DNA from: Breviolum minutum Mf 1.05b.01
Lineage: Eukaryota > Sar > Dinophyceae > Suessiales > Symbiodiniaceae
Reading direction: 5' to 3'
NCBI GenBank assembly: GCA_000507305.1
Contig: DF239119.1
Coordinates: 253,329-317,328 of the forward strand
DNA: 64,000 nucleotides
Position 1 is the first letter of the stretch. Each line of letters starts with the position of its first letter. The position numbers were made by a program, and so were the translations under genes. Below, one piece after another: positions 22,090 to 33,339 of this stretch. The notes beneath the pieces were generated by a model. That model was not told the origin of the DNA and did no database searches. It was given only the letters and a program-made list of their open reading frames with translations.

Positions 22090-24375
22090 TTGGTATCTAT
22101 GTAAATTTTCCATCCCTCAAGCCTCATCTCGAGATGGGACGAAAACCATCTTCGTCCACCAAGCTGGGATGAACTTTGTGATGCGCCAAAGTTCGGTGTT
22201 CAAATCCAACATGTTTTTTTTTGAGAAAATGGAGAAAACAAAACTCTACATCTTCGACCCATTTCTTTAAAATGCACGCTATATAGTATATTTATAGATA
22301 TCTATATGTAGAATAGATATAGAATGATATAGATAGATATGAAAAGAAATCTCCTTTGCTGCAAAGGCATCACCCTTTTCCTTTCATCAGTTTCTTTCGG
22401 CCTTCTCTTGCCCCCAGAGTGCAACAGATGCACCATTTACTTGGCTCATCAACCCTTATCCTGAATAATTCTCTCTGTAAGTTAAACATACACCTGAAAA
22501 TAGGCCTTCTTAAAAGGAAAATAGCCCTCTTGCAACCATCCCCATTTTTCAGGGGCTATGTTAACCTTGGGGGTGTAGATTTCTTGAACTGATCCTTCCC
22601 ATCATGAAACTGACCAGATACAATGGAGCAACCTCTGCCAGCATGCACCATGCTTTCAGCTCTTCCACATAAACGATGGAAACAGATCCAGGTGCCCGGT
22701 CATACTGGTATGGGCCATGGCGTTGGAAAATGCCTCCCAAGAGACATCTGAGTCTTGGAGCAAAAAAAATGCTTAGGAATATATAGAGCAAAAAAAGGTG
22801 AGTCCGCATCCAAGCATGGTCTCTACATGCTGACTTTTTGTTGGCATCACAAGTCCCTCCAGTTTCATGTTGGTTTTTTTGTAGGTGTTTTACCATTTCA
22901 AGGCTTCACAAAAAAACTTGGGTGTTTCCAAAAATAGGATGGTTTATAATGGAAAATCCTATTAAAATGGGATGACTTGGGGGTACCACTATTTTCGGAA
23001 AACCCCCACTTCCAAACAACATCCCTTCATCCCTTCATCCATCGAGACCACCTCGACAATCCTTCCAGCCACAGGGTCCGACATGCAACGCCGAGATGTT
23101 GGGAGTTCCATCAGCATCGGTCACATCGGCAGTCGTTGACACGTCAGGGAGTTCCTAATGGCACCCAAACGTCAAGGGTGGTTGGTAGGTTGTAACGTTG
23201 GATCTCATGTCAGGACTTCACCACCAGGATGACATGACATATTTTTTAGGTGTTCCAAATCCAAACCAACTATTTACTAAACCTTATATTTGCCCACGAG
23301 CGATTGCATCCTGGGGCCCAAAAATTAGATCTAAGGAGTAGGACTGAATAGGGTGGGGGGCTGTATTTCCACCTAGGAAGAGGGCTCACTATCCGTCGGC
23401 TCCACTGGGTGATTTCTTTTTTCGTTGATGATTTGGGGAGCTGCTTCAGTTTCAGGAAATTTTGAAATCAAATCAGATTTTCTAAAAAAAAAACACGTTT
23501 CAAATAGAGTTTGATCCTGATTCTGCAAAAAAAATGTGAGTCAAGCAGCCAACACTTTTTCACCCATGGACCCAGCTTTTTTGGGGCTGGTTAGAGGGTG
23601 TTTGCAACAAGTTCCCTGGTTGAGATGATAGAAAAACACCGCAAACGTCGATTTTCTCCGATGTTGTTTGGTTTGATTCAAGTCTCTACACTGTTGACTT
23701 TTGCTGCTTCCACTGGGATTTTTTGGGCCTTCCGGCTTTTAAGACATGCAGTTTTGATTATGTATTCTGGGTATTGGGTATGGTGTTTTGCATGAAATAT
23801 CAAGTTTCGGTAGGCATGAGCAGCATGATGAATGATGAAACGACCCAGAGAATTTAAGGTCTCTTGGGAATTTCCCAACTAAAACTGTTCAAATCGTGGT
23901 CACTGTCAGTAGAATGGGGGACATCCCAAATTCGACCCATCTTTGCTAGAAACGCATCTTCAAAAACATCAGAACCAAGTCTCTTGCAATTTGCCAGCCT
24001 TGCGAGCAGCATCTATTGCTGCACGCCAGTCTTGCAATAAGGTCTTCTTTGAAGGCAGCAGAGGTGCAAGAGAAGCCAATCCATTCACTGCATTTTAGAG
24101 AAGCGGAGACAGAACGAAAGAGATGGGAGTTCTCATCAAGCAAGGATTATGATGCAAAGATGAATTGAGGCTTGAAGCTTACTTGAACGGTCCAAATGCC
24201 GAAAAAAAAAAGATTGACTGCAAAAAGAAGAAACATATCATTAACCTCAAGACTCTCTTTTCTCTTTGCAGAAAAAAAAACACCAAACAAAAGTTACCTC
24301 CTGCAGAAAAAAAACCTTACTTTCCCATTAAAAAAAACTCCCAAAAAAAAAACTAACTTCCGTCACAACTTCCAC

Positions 24376-24447
<72 letters not shown>

Positions 24448-24449
24448 CN

Positions 24450-24490
<41 letters not shown>

Positions 24491-24497
24491 CACACAC

Positions 24498-24588
<91 letters not shown>

Positions 24589-24590
24589 CG

Positions 24591-24639
<49 letters not shown>

Positions 24640-25760
24640 GTTTCCTCGCCTCGTCGGATTTCTGGCGCGGACTCCGAAAACTCTTTGGACAGCACCACGG
24701 CACAATGCTTTCGTCGCAGTTGGGCCTCCTTCAACTGAGGTAAAGATGCCGGATGCCACCTTTGGGTGTGGTATGGGTGGTATGGGGTGGGGCTTGGTGG
24801 GATTTCTTGTTTTTGGGGGGAACGGGTGGGGGCTTGTTTGGGGCAAGGTATATAGGTTTGTTTTTTTTGAAGGTTTCTTTTTTTGGAAGAAAAAATCCAG
24901 GGGGAGGATTGAAAATGATGATTTTTTGTATAATTGTTCTTCAAGAGGAATAGCAAAATAACTGTTCAGCAGAATGGTGATTCTCAACACCTTTCACTGG
25001 AGCTAATGTTGTCGCTAAGTTGGCTTTCGCAAGTTGTAGCCCAATTGTAGTAAGCTACCCTCCCTAAAACGAGCATTTTGCTCTGAAAATGGGGTTTTCC
25101 AAAATGAAATGATTGTATTCCAACCATCCATTTTCAGGTGCGAAAATGTTTGTTTCAGGGAGGGTAAGTTTCCGAGGATTTCCCTATGTGCAAACCTACC
25201 ATTGAAAGTTGGTTTGAAGCCACTTTATAGTCAACCTTAATGATGCTCCCAACATGGAAAATGCATCAAAGAAGGCCCACCCTCTTCCCTAAACCGTGAG
25301 TGGCATCACCAATCACATCTGACAAGAAAATAATGAAAAATGTGCACAGTCAAGACTGAGCATCTCTCTCGTGGCGTTGCAGTATGACCGCAAAGTCATA
25401 GAATAATCGTCGATAATTTTCACATCGTAAAAGCGTTTCACGGCCTCGTTCTTCTCCATGTCGACACCACATAACTCCACAGACTGATGCTTATCAGGAA
25501 TCAAATGTGGCTGCTTGGTGAAAATCATGCTCTTCTCAGAATCAATCTTTGCCACTTCTGCACAAATATCTCGGCATACTTTGAAGCTGTTGGTTGAGGA
25601 GTTCTCTACAAACAAGAACTCCGTCTCAGGGATTTCGGGGATACCTTTCACCTGACCCGTTGAAACAGACACAGAGTCATCAAATTTTTGAGAGCCAAAA
25701 ATCACACCACGAAATCCACCAAAAGCCTTCAAACATGCTACCATTCCACCCATAATCAAG
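22090..25760 (-). CDS. Unassigned minus-strand exons of unknown gene(s)
   Basis: Several uninterrupted stretches have proper splice edges: about 25327-25730 (contains GIPEIPETEFLFVENSSTNS and VDMEKNEAVKRFYDVKIIDD), 24646-24737 (LKEAQLRRKHCAVVLSKEF), about 23980-24080 (SLAPLLPSKKTLLQDWRAAI), about 22600-22748 (LLGGIFQRHGPYQYDRAPGS, then IVYVEELKAWCMLAEVAPLY) and about 22110-22215 (ELWRITKFIPAWWTKMVFVP). They run in the same direction as, and just upstream of, the 20.2-21.8 kb gene and may belong to it. No family is recognised. The intron between the 24.6 and 24.0 kb exons does not contain the microsatellite; the one between 24646 and 24080 does. Confidence 0.5.
22496..22578. mobile_element. 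Family F-like TIR element
   Basis: The ends AAACATACACCTGAAAATAG and TTTTTCAGGGGCTATGTTAA point toward each other. Interior AACCATCCCCATTTTTCAGG is shared with family B copies, suggesting that families B and F share ancestry or swap parts. Confidence 0.5.
22919..23008. mobile_element. Family A TIR element, short variant
   Basis: The ends TGGGTGTTTCCAAAAATAGG and CACTATTTTCGGAAAACCCCC enclose a shortened centre with GATGGTTTATAATGG and CCTATTAAAATGGG. Confidence 0.8.
24370..24640. repeat. Compound microsatellite (CAA)n-(CA)n-(CAA)n with one N
   Basis: About 270 bp of CAA/ACA triplets are interrupted by a (CA)n block at about 24450-24499 and by a single unresolved base at 24449. The six-frame runs of Gln, Thr, Cys, Val and Leu here are not genes. 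The true length is uncertain because the N marks an assembly ambiguity. It sits in an intron after the 24646-24737 exon. Confidence 0.95.
25056..25167. mobile_element. Family B TIR element
   Basis: The ends are TACCCTCCCTAAAACGAGCA and TGTTTGTTTCAGGGAGGGTA. The interior holds CTGAAAATGG / CCATTTTCAGG and GATTGTATTCCAACC. This is the most complete copy, with the 27152 one. Confidence 0.85.
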
Positions 25761-25837
25761 GTTCAGAAAATGGAAATTCCTCCAGAACAGATGGCGTTTC
25801 ATTTACGAAAAACTTTGAAGCAGTCACATTGCTCAAC

Positions 25838-26036
25838 GTTTCCAAGCGCATGACTTTTCAAAGGAGGAGATTTCTTCCCGCCTTTGCACAGAAATATCTT
25901 TCCCTAAAACATATTGGGGATTCTTTTTCCGGACCTGGATACGTGCACCAGTGGGAAAACCATGCTTTGCTGCAATCAAGGAGGTGAAGTACTTGTTACA
26001 CTCCAACTTGGTCACACGCACTGTGCTCATCACGCG
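25838..26036 (-). CDS. Candidate first exon of an unknown gene
   Basis: Begins MSTVRVTKLECNKYFTSLIA on the minus strand and reaches a CAG-GTCCGG donor after GFPTGARIQ; the frame also stays open beyond that for about 35 codons (VRKKNPQYVLGKDISVQ). It lies just upstream of the unassigned 25.3-25.7 kb exon and probably belongs to the same gene. The ATG at about 26030 is the first in frame. The protein is not recognised. Confidence 0.5.
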
Positions 26037-26259
26037 CGCAGTTCGGAAACCGCTGAAGGGATTGTTTTTGAAAAATCAATTTCCCACCCAAGTCGCTTCG
26101 GAAAGGAACTAATGATGTCATGAAACCTATGTGAATCAAAAAAGGCATGGTAGGTACCAGTGGGTTTTGCAAGGGCCAAAAAAGAATGCCAGTGGATTCT
26201 AAAAAATGGTGCTTTGGCTTTTTTTGTTGCTTTTTTTTATTGGACTTGATCATAAATCC

Positions 26260-27600
26260 CCAAAATGGTTCGTTTCCAATTCAGGAATCTCCAAATTTTC
26301 AGGTGCTATGTGAGTGAAGGGGGCCTGTAGATTCACAGAGGAATTTTCCGACCAATGAAACATGGCTACATGGCTAGATGTTTCCTGATGCCTTAAACCA
26401 AGGGACTGATGGACTTGATTCGGAAATTTCAAGCTTTGATGACACCCATGGACTTCCCTATCAACTACCTACTACTACAATGGAGCCAATACATCCACAG
26501 GTGGCGGTGTGAAACACAGTCAGCGTATGGGCCATGTGACCCCACGAGTTTTGACCTCAGAAGTTTAAGTCATCTTCGCCCTTTTTTAAGGATTTTTGTT
26601 CAGGAAAATCCCAAAAGGATCCAGTAACAGTAGTTCGTTTTTCCAAGTCTCATTTCGCAGGGTCGAGCTTTCGTTAAACTTCTGGGGTTGTAATGGTGCG
26701 GCCGTTTAAATCCGGGCTCCCCCAACAACGGGAAAGCCAACCCGGTGGGCACAAGCGCCACCTTAGGCACAAGTTGGTGTGGGGAAAAAAACGCTCAGAA
26801 ATTGATGCTGCTCAAAATGCACCGATGTTGTTTTGGCTTTCCAAAAAATGTAACTCACAAAATTTATCATGATAAATGTTGAAGTGATGTATTCTACTCA
26901 GACAATGTAGTAAAACCATGTTGTAAAAGCATACTCGTCGAAACAAGCATTCAGATGTTCAAAACCCAGGCTCGTCCATGAATCTTGTCAGGAAATCATC
27001 TTCGAGTTGCAGGTTGCAGTAGATACAGCCATATCTGGTGGCCATGGTATTTACTAACAACCATTGGGAAGTTAGATTATCATTCATGACTCAAGACCCA
27101 TTATGACCTCATTCTGATTGACCCATGCACAACTTAGGATTGCCAGCAAGGTTACACTCCCTGAAACTAACAGTTCGCACCTGAAAATAGGCCATCCCAA
27201 AAGGAAAGGATCGTATTCCAACCATCCATTTTTGGGTTCGAAATTGTTAGTTTCCTGGAGGGTATAACTTACAGGAATCTTATACCTGAACTACTACAGT
27301 TAAAAACCAACGTATCATCCACTGGGAACTGGATGTCCTATCCACCTCTGAATGCCTTCGGTTGGCTGAAAAACTTTACCCCAACAGTGAAACTTTCTTG
27401 ACTGGTTTTTTTTCACAGGTTGCAGTCAAGGATGTGGGATATGGCTGGCAGAAGTTAGATAATATTTGTATAGATTTTGAACAAATCATGATTTGCATAT
27501 AATATCAATAGATTGATATCTGTATCTACATAGATTCAAATTAGAACACCATGGCCTTTTAATTTTTGGAAATCTATATATAGATCTTTAGGAGATTTGG
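26260..27600. other. Mostly non-coding stretch
   Basis: Holds a diverged family F-like fragment (about 26252-26332), a family B element (27152-27267) and simple A/T-rich sequence. One small minus-strand exon candidate at about 26965-27050 reads YGCIYCNLQLEDDFLTRFM. Nothing else here reads as coding. Confidence 0.4.
27152..27267. mobile_element. Family B TIR element
   Basis: The ends TTACACTCCCTGAAACTAAC and TTGTTAGTTTCCTGGAGGGT match the 25056 copy. The interior has GCACCTGAAAATAGG and GATCGTATTCCAACCATCC. Confidence 0.85.
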
Positions 27601-28320
27601 AGTTCATTCCCCAAATTTGGATCCCCATGACACATCCTTCCACGTTCCCGCGGGCCATCTGCCAACCTCTCGAAAACATGGCCGCCATGAGCTTTCAGAG
27701 GTGCTTCACTCGTGCCAGTTGCGACACAAAAAAGCCAGGGGTCCCCTGCAATGATACGACTTACAAATTGGTTATGTGAAAATGGCGAAAGAATGACATA
27801 GCTTTACAATGTATTTATATACATCCCACGATATTTACACAACATGTGTATATGTATATATATATATACGTGTGATATATACATATAGCTCCAGATAGAA
27901 CTTGTGGCGCATCTATTTTAACATGGAAAAAGTTTACGAATGGTGCTGAGTGAAGACGTATGGTGCTCCGGCTACTTGAAGCAACACTTGCTTTCTTTTG
28001 AACCAAATGCCTGAATTGCACAGCAGCAACGCCTGCGACGCACATACCAAGTGAACTTACACCCTGGACAATTAATATGGAACCTGAAAATCACCTGCTT
28101 GAAAAGGATAATCAGGTTCCATGTTAATTTTCAGGGGTGTAGTTGAAATTAGGAATGTTTTGGAAAAAAACTCTGCTGACTCTGTATGATCTTACTCTTT
28201 TTGTCTATCTTGGTCCAGAATGACATCATCATGGTCCGATGAAGATTCTACCATCATGCCAGGCTCAGATATCTCCAGAGTTTCAATGCTTCTCGCAACA
28301 CCAAGCCTAAGGGATTGATG
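27600..28320 (-). CDS. Exon candidates downstream of adenylate kinase
   Basis: Three minus-strand open stretches lie past the last adenylate kinase exon identified: about 28190-28310 (SIETLEISEPGMMVESSSD), about 27930-28045 (VAAVQFRHLVQKKASVASSS) and about 27600-27748 (after CAG: GDPWLFCVATGTSEAPLKA). Any could be the C-terminal exon of the kinase or part of the next gene. None shows the expected final kinase helix clearly. Confidence 0.35.
28058..28141. mobile_element. Family F TIR element, compact copy
   Basis: An 84-bp unit with ends TACACCCTGGACAATTAATA and TTAATTTTCAGGGGTGTA, continuing inward as TGGAACCTGAAAAT and AATCAGGTTCCATG, so almost the whole element can fold into one hairpin. 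It is the shortest and cleanest family F copy in the window. Confidence 0.85.
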
Positions 28321-28494
28321 AAATGAACAACAAAAACGCTGGATGAATCTATCCATCAAAAGAGCAACTAACCAACCAACCTGTTAGCCCAGTTTCCGCA
28401 TTTGGGTGACATTCTTAAATACTGTTGATGGTAGCAACCCCCCGCAACACCCCAACACCCCAACTCCCAATCCATTCAAAAAAAAAAACATGTC

Positions 28495-29176
28495 CTGATC
28501 ATCACTACGATGCACCAAACGATCCACCACCTCCTCCGGGGGTGGCCTTGGTTCTTCAACCAACCCAAACTTCATGCACTAATTTTTATGGGAAATCAGG
28601 AAATCCTTCAAAATTACCATAGATTTTTGGCATCAGCTTTGATCATTTCCTCCCCAAAAAAATGGATAACATTTTTAATGATCCCTGTCGCAGCTGCACT
28701 TCAGCTTGGAAATGAAGCTGTGAACACTAGGTCATCCTGAAAATACCTTTCGGAGTGGAACAAGCAAGCAGTATAGAATTTTTGAACCACCACCTAGTAT
28801 AGGAGTTCAATATATTGTTCATAAAAGAAACTTGTGAGAGTTATTGAAATTGGTGCACTCCAAATTTCTGCAATTGATTCGATGTTGGCTTTCTCAACGG
28901 TCAGACTGTATGTCTATCGTTCTTCGTGAAAGATTTTGCTGGAATCAACAGAGTTTTGTCATGTCAAATGGATTCGCAAAGGGGTTCTTTGAGGCGTTTG
29001 GATGTTGGAATCGTGTCATCAGCTGTGTACCAGTGTAGACCTTAGGCTCAGTAGGAATTGTAGAATGGACTATAGGAGCACTTTGTGCAAGAGCTATTCA
29101 TCAACAGCAGGCTCAGAATCTTCATATTTTTTTTCTCCTCCTCATCCTCATCCTCATCCTCATCATGATCATCATG

Positions 29177-29243
<67 letters not shown>

Positions 29244-32200
29244 GCTTCGCACCTTGGCCCTCCAACATCTTTCACTATCAGACTATCAGACTATCAACCA
29301 ACAACACAGCCCCCCCAATTCCAGATCCAATCAACAACAATTTCCAGTCATCTTCACTGACTCGATACTTGAACTTCAGGTGATAGATCTCCCCAGTCTC
29401 AGGGTCTAAGCCTCGGCAAAACTCAAGTCTGGCTCCCCCTGTTGCCTTAATTACGGGATACCTTGGAAGACCAGGGGCCCCTTCCCTTAACAAATCGGGC
29501 ATCTTCATTTTCTAGGAACCCATAATGTTTTTGTTCTTGGGAGAGGAACAAGTCTTGGGAAAACCTGGGTGCTTGAACCTTTTTTGGGGGGGAGGGAAGA
29601 AAAAAATATCCAACCAATTTCTGTCCCAAATTTCCATCAAAAAAAACCCTCCACCCTTAGGGTCCCAAACGGCGGCCACAACCGCGCTCCACTAGGGTGT
29701 CATCAGGCACCTTGATCACCAAGAATTTCTCCACTTCGAGTCCGGCATCGACCATCGCCTGTGCCTTAGGAAAAAGCCAATGGGAATTTAGCACCAATAA
29801 ATGGATGGATGATAGGAGTGGTTGGTTCCTGTGAGTCCTTATGCTGCATGGTTCTTGTGTATATGTCATAGTGCATATATTTATATAGATATAATGTATG
29901 TTATGTATATATATATATATATCAAAGCTATATTGAAGCAGTCCTTAGAGACACCTGTCTCCATGTTACGACGTGCGTCCTTTTCTCCATTTTTTCCATG
30001 TCACCTGATCCGGAGCTCGAGGGAAACCATCTAAAAGGCAGCCCTTCTCTTTCACATCCTCCTGCATCAATCGATCCTGCCGAGCCCGGTATGGTTGAAA
30101 AAATCCAGCGAATCTTTGTGCAATTGATGACAGTGACTGGAAGCATCCTAGCGTGGTGCAGTTTTTGTTATCTATCAACGGTAAACTGTCGTGAAGATGA
30201 AAATTTGTAGGATCTACAATAGGATATATACATTAGTTATATCGATCCATTCATGGTTGGATGCTCCAGTTACGCCTCATCTCAGAATCTGAATCCCCCG
30301 TGTTCTTCGACTTGGATTTACGAGCATGTAAAAGTCTTGACAAGTTGATTTGAAAATGATTCCATGACATATCCATCAAGAAGAGGCAACCTCATCACAC
30401 CCCTAACAAAATTAAATATCTCCAACTCCACCCAATGCAAATCTCACAACCAAAAATTGCCCCCCCCCCTTGCCTCTAACTAAAAAATCCCTCCCCCACG
30501 CCTTCACCAAATCCACAATGAGCTCGCTAGGAACTAACCTTTGGAATCGGGGAGGGGTTCCTTCAGAAAGACAAACCCTCCAGAAACCTGGATCCGCGGA
30601 CGAAATTTTCCTGCGAAATTTCGTCTCCCCAACAAAAATGGGAATACGACCTTGATTGGCAGGTAGTTAAAAAGTTTGGCAAACCAACCAGTTGAGGTTG
30701 GATGGAAATGTCGTGATTTACAATTTTCAAGGAGCTTTTGTTGGGGAAAGAAAATAAATACTCAACCCAGGTTGTTGTTTCAAACCGAGTTTCCGACGCC
30801 TCCAATCCGACCGAAAAAAACTGAGGGTCCCGTGGGTCTCCCGGCGCGCCAGAGTCCATAAAGCCCTTGGCCTTGAGGATTTGTACAAATCACATCAAAA
30901 GCTTCGAGATCTATTGTTGATAAGATCCACCTAAACCCTCTGAGAATCTACCATAATGATACCTCCCAAAGCAAAAAAAACTAATATGACAATAGAAAAT
31001 CATGTTCCATTGTCATGTTAGTTTTGCGGGGGTGTAATAATGAAAAATTCTCACCTATTAGATGTACGAGTATCTGTCTGAGGTAGCTCAGCTGGCTGAT
31101 ACATCCTTTCCAGCCAGGCAGCCCTTCAGGGCATTCCATTGGACCTCCGGACCTGTGTTTTTGGTTTTCCAACCATACCTTTATTCACCAAAACAACCCG
31201 AAAACTAACATGTCCCCTAAAAGTTTGGGCCATGTCATAACTAAAGTAGTTTTCCAGCCACTATTTTTCAGGAGACGTGCTAGTTTGGGGGGGAGTACCT
31301 TTATTCACCTTCAACCTGCGTTGGCCAATCATAGTGAGGTCCTGAAATTGGACCTCCGAAGAATCAGTCTTGTGGGACTGAAGGGTCCCAGGCCCTGCAG
31401 TAAAAATCATACGCATCTTACCTGGTTAATGGTTTCAACCCAGTTGAAAAATATGAGTCAAATTGGATCATCTCTCCAAGCAGGGGTGAAAATCCAAAAG
31501 AATTGAAACCAGCACTTAGCTACTAAAGACTCCAAACTTGAGGACTCTTTAGGTACAGAACTGGGAGCCTAGGTTTATTTTCCATTAGCAAATCCAGTTC
31601 TTAAAAGATCCCAAAATCTTTGCCATTTGGTGTTCGGTTTCTCACCCACAAGGGGTCGGGTCAAAAAAAAAACAATGAGGATAAAAAAAATTGGAAACTC
31701 AACGTCCATCAACATGGAGCTGCACACCTTCTTCCCCAGCTCAGTTCCCTTCTTGACGTTCTCGCGCAGAATGTCACCTCACCAGAATGACATGCAGTAG
31801 GGAAGACTGAAAATTTGGGGGATTTCGAACAACAGGACAAAATGGACAAGTCCGGAATAAGCTTGATGGCTCTGGAGGCTGGCTTTGGTTCCTGGTCAAC
31901 TAGATAAGTCTACAAAACCAGAAGTCTTTCTCGGTTCTGACATAGTACGTAAATTTGTGAAAACAATCCTGACCACTACAGTATGCAACACCAGACAGGA
32001 ACTAACCAAAGATGTCCATGACTTTGGCTAAGAGACCAGTGGAAATGTGCACGAAGCCATACTTGTCCTTCAGGGGAGGTTCCAAAGAAACCAGCCGAGA
32101 ATGGTTGGAAGAAATCTGGCCACGCAGTCGAGTGAAACTTCGGGTAAGCCGTGGTGAAAGATCAACAGTGCTAAGGCCATATCTTGCAAAGACTCGACCC

Positions 32201-32990
32201 ATCCACCACCCCGAAAACAACGACAACGACAATACCATAACAGCCTTTTTTCAATCCACCCTACGATTTGAAACAGCACTCCAGTCACCATAGTCAGCTC
32301 CTTGATTTTCTCGCACTGAGTACCCTTGCCTGTGTTCTGGCAACATGATCATTGGAAGTACAGTGGGGAGACGGCCACAGATCTCTCATAGATCTAAAAC
32401 AACTCTCTCCAAAAGTCTCTTGAGAGCCCACTTTCATATTTGAGGTGTCTGATATTTTTGCGAACTTGTTCAAAGTGTTGATTTGGTATCTCACTTACCC
32501 CAGTCCAGACACCGCAGTTGCGTGATTTAATGAAATCCTTCTTCCTTCTTGCATGATAAGAGATTCCTGTAGAAGCTGATGTATATATATATATATACTT
32601 ACATATACATACACAAATCCAATAGTACCATCCCCTATTCTTAATAAGCCAGCCAGGGTCTGCGACCACTGCATTCCCAACTCGTCTTCAACAACCACTC
32701 TCAACCATGCTAGCCTCTTCTGAACCCGAATAATAGGTCTCTTTGATGGATCATTGGATTTGAAATTTCCGAACAGAAAATATGAAAAATAATCAACCAA
32801 TAGTAAAAAAGCTTGGTAGAGACCACCTAGGTGGTGAGCTGCTGTTCAGATGGCAGATGTTCAAGAAGCAAATGGGGAAATCTCAGTCTGAGGAATCAAA
32901 AAATCGCACCTGCTGCTGGAGGTCCAGCAATCACCTCAAAACTTTCCAAACCGAGACCAGGGGCGTTTCCGTTAGGGTGCAAAGACGTGT
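28495..32990 (-). CDS. ADK: Adenylate kinase, at least nine exons
   Basis: Catalyses ATP + AMP = 2 ADP. Minus-strand exons: 32910-about 32990, 32289-32329, 32033-32067 (edge 32037), 31714-31777, 30502-30538, 30005-30076, 29671-29764, 29369-29411, 28495-28546. Codon phase agrees at each junction. Visible motifs: P-loop IAGPPAAG joined to KGTQCE; HISTGDILREN (AMP site); LVPSELIVDLVK; GCLLDGFPRAPDQAQAM; LVERGCGRRLDPETGEIYHL, a long-type LID without zinc cysteines; and PPPEEVVDRLVHRSDD. The donor after 30502 is GC and that after 28495 appears to be GA; the others are GT. The N-terminal start and last helix were not found. Residues upstream of the P-loop (HPNGNAPGLGLESFEV) may belong to a leader or an upstream domain, because unassigned exons continue to 36.5 kb. 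Confidence 0.9.
29165..29241. repeat. (CAT)n microsatellite
   Basis: CAT/ATC triplets continue from a CTCATC-rich lead-in at about 29139. It lies in the intron between the 29369 and 28546 exons of the adenylate kinase gene; the poly-His, poly-Ile and poly-Asp frames are translation artefacts. Confidence 0.95.
30962..31037. mobile_element. Family F-like TIR element
   Basis: The ends CCCAAAGCAAAAAAAACTAA and TTAGTTTTGCGGGGGTGTAA, with AATATGACAATAG / CCATTGTCATG inside, form a hairpin. It lies in an adenylate kinase intron. Confidence 0.65.
31199..31293. mobile_element. Family F-like TIR element
   Basis: The ends CGAAAACTAACATGTCCCCT and GGAGACGTGCTAGTTTGGGG are inverted copies. It lies in the same adenylate kinase intron as the 30962 copy. 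Confidence 0.65.
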
Positions 32991-33339
32991 CAACTGTCCA
33001 CCGGTTTGCAAAATTTTAAATGCACCGTAAAAGTAACATCTTCAAAGGGCTTATCTGATGTTCCTGCAACTTCAGGTAACATGCTTTGCAACTAATTTCT
33101 GGTTGTTCTGTAGAGGCATCTTGCCAACAAAGAGAAAGTAGAAAGGTATCGCGGTCTGGGTCTGTTTTGCATGAATGACCAGATTGCCTTCTTGACATAA
33201 AATGCATACTTTGACTCATCCCCCTTCCCGCTCATAGTCACTCCCAGGATTATTAGATGTATAGTACGGGATTCCAACCTAAACCTTCATTTGCTATTAT
33301 TACTGAGAAGGGGGACAACCCAAGATATACCACAAAAGA

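Noticed and set aside
24196..24990. Long frames rich in Gln/Thr, Cys, Val or Leu.
   Set aside because: These are translations of the CAA/CA microsatellite in different frames.
29048..29368. A minus-strand frame reading KLLLIGSGIGGAVLLVDSL into poly-Asp, with an 8-bp triplication (CTATCAGA) that looked like a frameshift in a membrane protein.
   Set aside because: Phase-checked adenylate kinase splicing places the exon end at 29369, so this is intron sequence plus a microsatellite.
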